Assembly: GCA_977017575.1 (NCBI GenBank)
Contig: CDRNVI010000003.1
Coordinates: forward strand, 434,001 to 498,000
Direction: 5' to 3'
DNA length: 64,000 bases
Origin: Paramoeba atlantica
Lineage: Eukaryota; Discosea
Shown here: positions 46,130 to 54,494 of the stretch, one piece after another
How the letters are laid out: every line of letters begins with the position of its first letter
How positions within the stretch are numbered: the stretch's first letter is position 1
Translations under genes and position numbers: made by a program
The notes under the pieces: generated by a model
Told to the model about the DNA's origin: nothing
Seen by the model: only the letters and a program-made list of their open reading frames with translations
Database searches by the model: none

Positions 46130-47095
46130 TCAGTCCGTTAAGTCCAAGCGACACCGCTGGGGAAGTGCACCGTCGAAAGCATCAGTCCAGGAAGATCCTT
46201 GAAGTACTCGAGCCAGGGTATCTACTATGTGATTTATGGTAAGAACTCTGCACATGTTGGATCCCCCCGGTGGAAGATTCTCTTGTAAGGGTAGACGTGC
46301 ATGTCTGATTCCGAGCGCTCGTGCCTTAGAAAGTGTTGCTCCCTTGTGTCGATTACGGTCCACAAAGCCACCCACGACATAAATAGGTGACATGTCCAAA
46401 CGTGATGTTTGATTGCAATAGCCAGCGCCTGAATCCGGACGAGTATGATATGTAGAAGTCTTCCCAGCTTCATGGATGGATGCGTCATCGATAACATCCT
46501 CTACATCATTGCTTGTTCGCCCTGATTTGACATTTATAAGAATTGCATCGCTGTCAGCCGTCAAGTAAATTAATCGAGAAAAATTGGTACGCCAAATTTG
46601 AGAAAGAGTTTCCTGTCGAAACTCACAGGGCCACTGGAGATGATGCGGATTTTGATTCAAAATTTGTTTGTGCAGAGCACCATCCTTCGTAAACCCGACG
46701 AAATATGGCCACAAACGGAAATCGGTCGCACGGCATAGGGCGTATACGGAGCGCACTTGATAGGCTGTGGATTTACACTGTTGCTCCGTCATGAACTCTT
46801 CGAATTCTAAATCAACTACAATCCCTATTTCACCATTCTTAGCAATATTCGCGTCACAAGAAAGCTTTTTCTGAGCTTCCCTAGCGATGCGCTCTTCTCG
46901 AGTGCGACTAAGAGCTTCCCGTTTGTGCTTCCGCTCTTCCTCTGTTAAGGCCTCCCAACGCTTCATAATGGTTTCCTTCTTACGTTCCTGCGCTTCGCGT
47001 CTTCGCAATTTCTGCTCGACTCGACGTTGTTCCCAATAGTCTAATACCTCACCGGACGATGCGATAGTTTCGCCAGAAAATTTACTGTTAGACAT
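46130..47095 (-). CDS. TRM10: tRNA (guanine-N1) methyltransferase, TRM10 family
   Basis: 321 residues. A Lys/Arg/Glu-rich helical N-terminus (RRVEQKLRRREAQERKKE) leads into the SPOUT domain: GIVVDLEFEEFMTEQQCKS, LIYLTADSDAILI, YVVGGFVDRNRHKGATLSKA, ARLPLQEN, VLTINHIVDTLARVLQG and W..AF..ALPQR. This is the full TRM10 set. The enzyme methylates N1 of the purine at tRNA position 9. An insertion rich in Asp and Ser (about residues 195-225) lies before YVVGG. The loop and knot residues that bind S-adenosylmethionine are present. Confidence 0.93.
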   Translation of the reverse strand: MSNSKFSGETIASSGEVLDYWEQRRVEQKLRRREAQERKKETIMKRWEALTEEERKHKREALSRTREERIAREAQKKLSCDANIAKNGEIGIVVDLEFEEFMTEQQCKSTAYQVRSVYALCRATDFRLWPYFVGFTKDGALHKQILNQNPHHLQWPCEFRQETLSQIWRTNFSRLIYLTADSDAILINVKSGRTSNDVEDVIDDASIHEAGKTSTYHTRPDSGAGYCNQTSRLDMSPIYVVGGFVDRNRHKGATLSKARALGIRHARLPLQENLPPGGSNMCRVLTINHIVDTLARVLQGSSWTDAFDGALPQRCRLDLTD

Positions 47096-47713
47096 ACTAA
47101 CCTAAGAACAGAGGCATCATAAAGATAAGAAAAGATAGGAATTTGGGAAACTGTGTGCATCAATGCTAAGGAGAGTACTTCAACGTTCAAACTAAATTAT
47201 ACAATCCATTTCTATTTCACGCATTTTTATATAAAATGTTATCAAAGACTTATCAAATATCTCGCACCGAGATTCTAGTATCCCTGTTGCTGTGACGAAT
47301 AACCATTATGGTAGAGTGAAAGACTACAAATACCGCGAAAAAGCAAGGAATGTCCTAGGTAGTTCATGACAGACTAATTGCATGTCAGGTACACAAGCAA
47401 GATGAACAGTAAATAGGCCATGGCATAAGGGGTTGATAACTCCCTTGTATGGTTAGAACCCACATTGGCCAAATTCGTCGAAACATTAACAAAACAGTCG
47501 TTCCAATAGCAAAATTGGTTTGGTTAAAATGCATAGCTCATTTACATTATCTCACAACAAATATTTATTTCATAAATATTGTGATGCGTTAAGCCGAGAA
47601 ACGGTTTTTAGATACCACGATAACTACCTAGAATTCTCCGACAAATAGTAATGACGTTGAAAATTGCAAAAATGAAGGATACTCAAATGCAAGTGCGCAG
47701 GCGATTAGGCAAA
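47096..47713. other. intergenic, no gene seen
   Basis: About 620 AT-rich bases; no repeat above chance and no RNA gene recognised. Confidence 0.45.
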
Positions 47714-48610
47714 TTATTTCTTTAAAAGTGTGTTTAACATGGAGACGTTAAAACCTCCAGTCTTCTTTGAGTTCTGCTGGTACAATGGAATACCTGCTGG
47801 TGTACCTGTGGTTGAGTTTGCAGCCTTTGTCATAGATTTCTGCACCTGTTCTTCATTACAAAGACGTGATGCGTCTGGTGTTGTTCTGTCACCTTCTTTT
47901 CGATAGGTACTTGAATTCTTTATGGCTTGAGTAAAACTAAGATTCTGTCTGCTTTTAGGAGGATTAGAATCGTGCTTATGTGTTGCGTTAACACTTTCTT
48001 CAGACAGTAATTTCGGAGATTTACCCGCATCTGGCTTTGGCACGCGGCCTGGAAGATTTCGAATGGATGAATAAATAACGAATTCCTGAACAGCAGACTT
48101 AGTCTCAGCCGTCAGAGGTGAAGCGGTGTTCGAAAATGGCTCTCTATGTGAAAGTTGCTTCGGGGACATTGTTTCAGAAGAGCCTTCAAACACATTAGAA
48201 TAAGGTACATCGCCGTTTAATCGATCCTCTATCGTGTCTTTCTCCTTCGCGAATGATTTTAAAGATGCGTCCTGAACGCCTTTCGTGATTTCCTCAAGGG
48301 TACCCGAAAAAAGAGCATCAACTTCATTTACTGGATGCGTTTCTGACTGACTTTGGTTCAAAGCTTTTTTCTCGGATTTCTGGCGCTGATTAGCTTCGTA
48401 TTGCATTCCAATTTCAAACGTTTCGTGATCTTTTGAAGCAACAGATCGCGTTTTCTGTAATTGAACCTTGTTCACTGGCACGCCGCGGGAAGGATTATAA
48501 AAATAAGACAATTCCGTTTGGACATCGGATGTACCTTCTTTCGATTTCATAGAACGTTCGATCGCATACATCTCATCTATGCTGTACGTTCTTCGCAAGG
48601 CTGCAGTCAT
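47714..48610 (-). CDS. disordered protein with a possible eIF4E-binding start
   Basis: 298 residues from the ATG at 48610. Almost entirely Ser/Lys/Asn/Glu-rich and without predicted fold. The beginning, ALRRTYSIDEMYAIERSM, has the form RxYSxxEMYxI, which resembles the YxxxxL-hydrophobic eIF4E-binding motif at the front of 4E-T-like proteins (YSREELL). Met replaces Leu at the key position. The last 15 residues (TGGFNVSMLNTLLKK) form a hydrophobic helix that could bind a partner. If the motif is real the protein would be a translational repressor scaffold; this is a guess. Confidence 0.5.
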   Translation of the reverse strand: MTAALRRTYSIDEMYAIERSMKSKEGTSDVQTELSYFYNPSRGVPVNKVQLQKTRSVASKDHETFEIGMQYEANQRQKSEKKALNQSQSETHPVNEVDALFSGTLEEITKGVQDASLKSFAKEKDTIEDRLNGDVPYSNVFEGSSETMSPKQLSHREPFSNTASPLTAETKSAVQEFVIYSSIRNLPGRVPKPDAGKSPKLLSEESVNATHKHDSNPPKSRQNLSFTQAIKNSSTYRKEGDRTTPDASRLCNEEQVQKSMTKAANSTTGTPAGIPLYQQNSKKTGGFNVSMLNTLLKK

Positions 48611-49068
48611 GAAGAAAATTATGCAAATACGAAGTTCCCTACTTAAAATATGCAACTCATATAAAACAGATGTAAAGACATATCATTAGTCATAATTATT
48701 ATTATTATCAAAATTTAATCATTAGTGTAGGTGTTCCCTCTAGTAGAGGGTACGCGCCTGCAAAAAAGATAAGAGGCATCTGTAAATCCTTACTTTACCT
48801 TCAGAAAACTTTCGCTGAGATAAGCAGTGTACAAGATTTTACTGTACCATATCCAGTATGTAATCTGTGAACCATTACGAGGGCCAATTTGACCAGAGCA
48901 TTCAATGGAATTGATGACATGCAGGTGGGTGACAAGCACTGCAAATATCCCCTTCCCGATCGTATTCACATGTCGAGCATCGTACCACTTTTCAAACGTT
49001 CGGGTAAGCGCCTGCAAGGGCACGAAGGGAATATTTTTCAGTAAAATTCTGATTCACGATGAAGTACT
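48611..49068. other. intergenic, no gene seen
   Basis: Spacer before the 49 kb fold-back element; AT-rich with a ttattattat run near 48700. Confidence 0.4.
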
Positions 49069-50089
49069 TACTGTCCCCCCCCACTTAAGCGCAACCAGGT
49101 TTTGGCCTAAAATTGCGCATAAGTAGGCGGGTCAAAAAAAGGGGTGAAAAAAAATTTGCGCGCCGCTTCGCGGCGCGTGTTTTAATCATGAGTTATGTAC
49201 GCGGGGTGCCCCGGGGGGCTGCTTTTTATATACTCCCCCTCTAATTTCTATAAATTATATTTTATAAAAAAAATGAGTTATTATTACTGTGACCCCCCCT
49301 TTATACTTCGCCCATTTTTATATCTATAAAAAATAATTAATGAAAATGGTAGTTCGTCGGCGTTAGTACCATCAGTGGAGGGGTGCAGACGGTACCTGTA
49401 GCTCGTTGTCGAACGGTGGCAACCAATCGCGATCGGTAACGACAGATCGCGACCGGTTGCGAACGCTGTGGATATTTTTTCGAGGTTCGAAGTGTTTACC
49501 GATTCATTGGAAGATCAGTCGGACAGGGGGTGACGTGTGAGAGATAACTAGGGAGGAGGTACAGTACTTCGCTTGTATGGTTACTTATGCCTGCAAATGA
49601 CCACATCACGAGGTAAGTGCCTTTTTTGCGAGCACCCGATCAATTGTAGGAAAAGAACGGACTTTTAAGAGCGTGTGTCCGAAATAAATTTATAAATTAA
49701 AGTTTAGTTTATCATGCACTTGTAGTGCAATTACCCACGTTATCTTTACCCGCCCCACATCTAGGCGGTGCCGCACGCTGGTGCGCTGATCATTTCAAAA
49801 GCGTACAGTACGTGGCAGGAGAGTTCCTCTGATGTACAGTACAGTATAGTATGCAAAGACTCGCCGTACAGACCGGTGAAGATCAGTGTGGATCAGAGGA
49901 GATCGCTGGAGATCATTTTTGAACGCCCAAAGGGACTCTCCATTTCAAGAGCGGCGAAAATCTGTACAAAAATTCGTACCACAAAAAAAAAATTGCGCCG
50001 CTTTGCGGCGCTGTTCTTCTGAACGATGCGTCAAAATTGCGCTTAAGTGGCCGGGTCAAACGGTTGCGCATAAGTAGGGGGGGACAGTA
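49069..50089. mobile_element. non-autonomous fold-back DNA element with paired hairpins
   Basis: About 1,021 bases with no coding capacity. Left end tactgtcccccccc then acttaagcgcaacc (49083-49096); right end ggttgcgcataagt (50062-50075) then agggggggacagta, so the ends are inverted repeats of about 27 bases. Inside each end the core recurs in the opposite sense (ttgcgcataagt at 49113, ttgcgcttaagt at 50037) beside gggtcaaa. Further in, each side has a GC hairpin: arms cgcgccgc/gcggcgcg at 49159-49177 and gcgccgc/gcggcgc at 49995-50011. No clear target duplication was found, and the family is not one I recognise. Confidence 0.65.
49881..49914. repeat. four GATC sites at exact 10-base spacing
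   Basis: gatc starts at 49881, 49891, 49901 and 49911, inside an imperfect 10-base repeat (gatcagtgtg, gatcagagga, gatcgctgga, gatcattttt). Lies within the fold-back element. Confidence 0.7.
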
Positions 50090-50200
50090 CCCTATATTTT
50101 CATCTAAAACTCATGTTGCACACAAGTCAATAAATTAGACATACAGTCGAAATTATACAAACGAAAGAGAGAGGCACAATAAGTGAGAGGGCAGAGTTAT

Positions 50201-51463
50201 TCACGTGCATATTGCGGGCGTTCGTAAGGTAATCACATAGTTGCAAACTGAAGGCTCTGATATATCCGATATTTCGGTTGTATTTCCACACACTGCACGC
50301 ACGACAGTATGTCGCATAGGTCCGGACCAGCAGCTATCACCGTGTTCATACCACATTGTTGAAAAGTCTCGCTGATACTCCTCATCTTCTTCAGCTGTAC
50401 CGGCTTCACCAAAGTCAGTCCACCGACCAAGAGATATTCCGCGATCTGGCCTGTCGGGATTTTCCTGTGTGACATCGTGAAACATACAGAGTGTGTGGTT
50501 CAATCCCTTGTGAATCTTGAAGTAGCATTTTCCGTGAAGTGGGAGAAACGCATCCTGCTCACCGAAAGGAGTGCCAAGTTCCCGTTGCAGCGTCTCAACC
50601 TCACGTTGAGTTGCCCACTTTTCGCGTAGTTGCGACTGATAGATTTCTCTAGCTACCTTGGCCTCTGGACGCTCGTATTTCGGTTTAGAATCGTACCCAT
50701 AGTCATCTATTTCATCATAAATGTTGATATCATCTTTATCTCTATATCTTCTATGCCTATCAGGAGAAATCTGGTCTTGCAAGTCATGAATGTATTCTTC
50801 ATGGAAAGATGCCGCATCATGCTCCCAATCCCCAGAGACGCTTGCGTTTCTTTTTTTGCTTTCTTCCAAGGCTTCCCTTTCTTTGTCCTCCAGCATTTCC
50901 TGTTCTTTCTTTTTCATTTCGAATTCTTCAAGCTCACGCTGTTTAACGGTGTACCGTTCTTTCGCTGCCTCAAGCTCTATCTTGCGTTCCTTCCGAATTT
51001 GCAAGGCACGCTCTATTAAGTCTCGTTTCTGTTGTAGTCCTTGACGACGGACGTCAGTCTCCTGTTGCTCTTGCGCTGCCTGAGCTGCAGCTAAAGCTGC
51101 ACAATTTCGAGGACAGAACCCTTCTTGCTCATCGGAGCCGTCGCAGCAATCACACACACCGTCATCCACATGACTGCGAAAGATCCATTTCGCGATGTGA
51201 CCCTCATTGGGACAATAGAATTCCTTTTCTGCTGCATTTACGTGACTGCATGCCGAGGTCCCAGGTTCGTCCGTTCCATCCTCACAGTCACAGTAATAAT
51301 CGTTGACGTTTTGTATTGCAATGGATGTACCGTCCCCGCACAGGAAGCTTGGTCCCGAATATAAATGTCTGCGCTCGGGTGAAACTCCACGAGTTGTAGA
51401 ACATTTCAAAGGAACGGGGGAGAAGACCAGAAGAGCTACAGCAAGGCAATAAACGAAGTTCAT
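50201..51463 (-). CDS. PRKCSH: glucosidase II beta subunit (PRKCSH/GTB1)
   Basis: 420 residues from the ATG at 51463, which opens a signal peptide (MNFVYCLAVALLVFSPVP). Two LDLa-like Cys/Asp modules follow (YYCDCEDGTDEPGTSAC and DGVCDCCDGSDEQEGFC). Then a Glu/Lys-rich coiled segment (about 120-290) and a C-terminal MRH lectin domain: GKCYFKIHKGLNHTLCMF, GISLGRW, CWSGPMRHTVVRAVCG and SEPSVCNYVI, with the mannose-contacting Arg, Glu and Tyr in place. It holds the catalytic alpha subunit in the ER and binds N-glycans during glucose trimming. The protein ends in TPAICT without an HDEL-type signal, as in fungi, so retention would rely on the partner. Confidence 0.94.
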   Translation of the reverse strand: MNFVYCLAVALLVFSPVPLKCSTTRGVSPERRHLYSGPSFLCGDGTSIAIQNVNDYYCDCEDGTDEPGTSACSHVNAAEKEFYCPNEGHIAKWIFRSHVDDGVCDCCDGSDEQEGFCPRNCAALAAAQAAQEQQETDVRRQGLQQKRDLIERALQIRKERKIELEAAKERYTVKQRELEEFEMKKKEQEMLEDKEREALEESKKRNASVSGDWEHDAASFHEEYIHDLQDQISPDRHRRYRDKDDINIYDEIDDYGYDSKPKYERPEAKVAREIYQSQLREKWATQREVETLQRELGTPFGEQDAFLPLHGKCYFKIHKGLNHTLCMFHDVTQENPDRPDRGISLGRWTDFGEAGTAEEDEEYQRDFSTMWYEHGDSCWSGPMRHTVVRAVCGNTTEISDISEPSVCNYVITLRTPAICT

Positions 51464-51825
51464 GAGAGGAACACCTTCAGAATCGTTATTGTGCACGCAT
51501 GTTCCACTTAAAGACAATTCGTACTAAAGCCAATCTTGTTTTGACGCATTAATCTCCGAGGTAATACTATCACGTGTCCGTTTTCTACGATTTTAACAAA
51601 CCATGTGCATCATGCACACCCTCCGATATAGATCACTAAAGACTGATTAAACAAATGGAACCCATCAAAATCATATATCTTCTATGGTTTCATCATATGA
51701 ATCAATTCCAATAGGATCAACACCAGTATATCAAAATAAAAAACTCGGCTTTCTCTTCCTTTAAAACGTATTGACCCTCTATAAACAAACCTACCCCAGC
51801 ACCCCCATCCTCCCTCCCTACTTAC
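51464..51825. other. intergenic, no gene seen
   Basis: Short spacer between glucosidase II beta and CNOT9; the part next to CNOT9 (51780-51825) is C-rich and belongs to the GC peak there. Confidence 0.4.
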
Positions 51826-52929
51826 CTACGTGGACAGCGGCATCAGCGGCCCCGCCTGCTGCTGGTGCAGCTGCGTCACAAAGGGGTCCCCGATATTCAG
51901 CAAAAGCTGATACAGCCACTTCCGCATGTTCACGTCCTCGTTTAGAAACTTACTAAACGTGGTGTCCCGCAGCGGGGCGGGGAGCTGCTGCTGCAGCACC
52001 TCCCGGGCCTGGGGGTGGTCCGAGAGCCGCAGGTAGCACCGTATGATGTGGCGCAGCAGGCGGGCGGTGGGGGCGTCCGCGACCATGGTGCGGAGGGTGT
52101 TGCTGACGGCGGTGAACCGCTCGGGGGTGGCGCAGACGTACCGGAGCCCGTGGTCGGGCTGGATCATCTTCTGGAGGACGAAGGTGGCGACGGTGCGGGT
52201 GAGCTCGACGCCGCGGTCCATGGTCTTGAGGCAGAGCGGGATGAGGTCGGTGGCGAGGAGGAAGCGGATGACCTCGGGCTCGTCGGACTTCACGAGGGCG
52301 CCGAGGACGCCGAGGCTGGTGAGGCGGAGGTAGTCGAGGGCGCGGGCGGGGTGGGTGGTGGAGAGGAGGGGGTAGAGCAGCAGGGGGAGGTGGGTGCGGA
52401 GGAGGGGGGGGCGGGTGTCGGGGTGGGAGGCGACGCACTGGAGCAGGGCGAGCGCGTTGCAGACGCGGTTGGAGGCGGCGGGGGGGAGGTCGGGGGGGGT
52501 GGTGAGGAGGCGGGGGTAGACCGCGGTGAGCTCCTGGAGGAGGAGCGCGATGACCGCGGTGGCGTGCCAGAGGGTGAGAGCGAGGTCGGGGTGGCGCTCG
52601 CGGACTTTGGAGAGTTCGTAGAGGGCGGATTCGCGGGTCTGTGGCTCGAGGAGTTGGCTGACGAGGGACCAGATTTTGGGGTCTTCGCAGGAGGAGGGAG
52701 GGGGAGGGGGAGGGGGTGGGGGTGGGGGGAGAGGACCGTGGGAGGGGGTCACGGGGGTGGGGGAGGGGTTGAGTCCGGAGAGGGGACTGACCCGGGGGAC
52801 GGGGGTAGGGGGGAGAGGGGGGTGGGGAAGGGGGTGGGTGCTGGTGGGGGGAGGGTAGGGAGGACCGGGTGGGACCCCGCGGGGGTGGGGAGGAGGGGCG
52901 TGGAAAGGAGAGGTGCCGAACTGGCTCAT
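51826..52929 (-). CDS. CNOT9: CCR4-NOT subunit CNOT9/CAF40 (RQCD1)
   Basis: 367 residues. After about 90 Pro-rich residues the armadillo core matches the family almost throughout: TRESALYELSKVRERHPDLA, LTLWHATAVIALLLQE, then SNRVCNALALLQCVASHP, YLRLTSLGVLGALVKSDE, VATFVLQKMIQPDHGL and a C-terminal FLNEDVNMRKWLYQLL. CNOT9 is a peptide-binding subunit of the deadenylase complex that shortens mRNA tails. The nucleotide sequence is extremely GC-rich with G on the plus strand, and the poly-Pro N-terminus is encoded by long G runs of that strand. Composition differs sharply from neighbours although the protein is well conserved, so a local mutation or conversion bias is likelier than transfer. Confidence 0.95.
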   Translation of the reverse strand: MSQFGTSPFHAPPPHPRGVPPGPPYPPPTSTHPLPHPPLPPTPVPRVSPLSGLNPSPTPVTPSHGPLPPPPPPPPPPPSSCEDPKIWSLVSQLLEPQTRESALYELSKVRERHPDLALTLWHATAVIALLLQELTAVYPRLLTTPPDLPPAASNRVCNALALLQCVASHPDTRPPLLRTHLPLLLYPLLSTTHPARALDYLRLTSLGVLGALVKSDEPEVIRFLLATDLIPLCLKTMDRGVELTRTVATFVLQKMIQPDHGLRYVCATPERFTAVSNTLRTMVADAPTARLLRHIIRCYLRLSDHPQAREVLQQQLPAPLRDTTFSKFLNEDVNMRKWLYQLLLNIGDPFVTQLHQQQAGPLMPLST

Positions 52930-53200
52930 GGAGATGCGAGTCGGTGGGTGATGTAGTAAGAAAATCCGATGGAAAGAAAGAGAGATAGAGGTAAAGATAT
53001 AGGGGTAAAGAAGTGAGACTGCGAAACGATTATTTTTGAGAGTATAATGAGTGCGAAAAATAGTTTTTATCTCTTATATCTTGAGAGAGAACTTCATGCC
53101 CAATACAGCCTGACGGTATAAAAGCAGGATCATGTAACGATAGAAAAAAATAGAATCGTAGAATAGACCGCCCCATATATTATTTATCACCTGATTTCCC

Positions 53201-54148
53201 TCATGTACGCACATGCTTTCGAATGCCTCTCTCGACGCAGGGGCATACGAGAAAATTATTTTGGGCGTTCAATGGGGCATTCTTCTTCGCCTCGGTGTGT
53301 CCTGAGGAGACGCGATTCCACGCGTAGCGCCCATTGTCCACCTCACGCACTACCATCATGGAGGGGTGAGCCGTCTCTGTTGTAGAGTTCGAGTGGAACC
53401 AATTCTCGAGATCAACTGCGAGAGCTTTCATGTCGTCTGTGCCTTGTACGGCGCATACCTTCGTAGTGCCGTACGCCTCATCCCAATTAACTTCGGAACT
53501 AGCGTCGTGTAAGTCGTAGCAGCGCTGGTCATAAGAGCAAGGTTCGATACGAACAGTTTCCCCAACGTGTCTGGGATATTTACCATCCAAAAGAGTTCTC
53601 CGTAGTGTAGGAAAAGCATCCAATGTGGCCAGTTCCCGCGCGTGAAGGGTCTCATGCAGGCGAGCTGCGGGGCTAGCGCCTGTCTCAATAACTTCTTCAA
53701 CGAGTCCAGGGCGTCGCAAGTCTTCGTATACATACTCCGGTCGAACGTACTCCGAAAGAGATTCTTTTGTGACCCTGACGTAAGAGTGGACAGTACATCG
53801 GCGTGCGTCAAGAATAGCATGAGACTGTAATGAGACCTCTGATGGCATTTCAGGGGACTCATTGGGCTTGGAACCGAGAAACATAAACGAGCGGTCGCAA
53901 CGAAAGACTCGCGCAAAAAATGTCAATATGCGAGACAAAGTTTGCACACACGTGTTTCGAAAATGTTGAAAATCAGAGATTTTATGCCCTTCCAAATCTT
54001 CCTTTTCTTCCATTTTTTCGTACGAATCTCGCATATCAGAATCAGCCTCAGCATTTTTGGGTGATACCTCTCGCTCTTCACCGTTCCCCATCTCATTCTG
54101 GGTAAAGCAATACCCCAGGAGCGTCATTATAAGCAGGGACGTTAACAT
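53201..54148 (-). CDS. signal-bearing protein, function unknown
   Basis: 315 residues from the ATG at 54148, which begins MLTSLLIMTLLGYCF, a signal peptide or anchor. An acidic region follows (about 20-60), then a folded-looking part with VHSYVRVTKESLSEYVRPEY, a run of paired Cys (CSYDQRCYD) and WDEAYGTTKVCAVQ. Cys spacing suggests disulphides. The last 40 residues are polar with CPC. No family recognised; probably secreted, ER-resident or type II membrane. Confidence 0.6.
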   Translation of the reverse strand: MLTSLLIMTLLGYCFTQNEMGNGEEREVSPKNAEADSDMRDSYEKMEEKEDLEGHKISDFQHFRNTCVQTLSRILTFFARVFRCDRSFMFLGSKPNESPEMPSEVSLQSHAILDARRCTVHSYVRVTKESLSEYVRPEYVYEDLRRPGLVEEVIETGASPAARLHETLHARELATLDAFPTLRRTLLDGKYPRHVGETVRIEPCSYDQRCYDLHDASSEVNWDEAYGTTKVCAVQGTDDMKALAVDLENWFHSNSTTETAHPSMMVVREVDNGRYAWNRVSSGHTEAKKNAPLNAQNNFLVCPCVERGIRKHVRT

Positions 54149-54494
54149 CGCGTAGAGATTAAGGCAAGTCAAAAAATATTTTTTACGCCAAATAAATCTC
54201 TAATGCCTAAAAATACTTTGCTTCTAAAATACTCAGATTAGTCCCTCAGATATCAGTGTTAACCTTCAGAAGAGTAAATTTTTAAAAGTATACGTAATAT
54301 GCTAGTTCAATACGGTCTAGTACTAGACGATTTTCAAAGTGAATCGTTTACTGTATCGTAAGCTGAGATTATGATCTTTTATATTAAAAATACAATTACT
54401 CCCGAGCATACGCTTGCCCAATTAATCAATACGCTATGATGTAAAAACTAAAAGACTCTTTTAAAAGGAGATTCTGAATTACAAATATCTGTTT
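54149..54494. other. intergenic, no gene seen
   Basis: AT-rich spacer of about 345 bases; nothing recognised. Confidence 0.45.

Noticed and set aside
51826-52929. Recent lateral transfer of CNOT9 because of its deviating GC content
   Set aside because: CNOT9 is a universal eukaryotic gene and the same composition peak occurs inside other unrelated host genes, so a local process is the simpler explanation.
52015-52956. Plus-strand frame of 313 codons, very Gly/Glu/Val-rich, opposite CNOT9
   Set aside because: Antisense shadow of CNOT9 caused by extreme G richness; no domain recognised.
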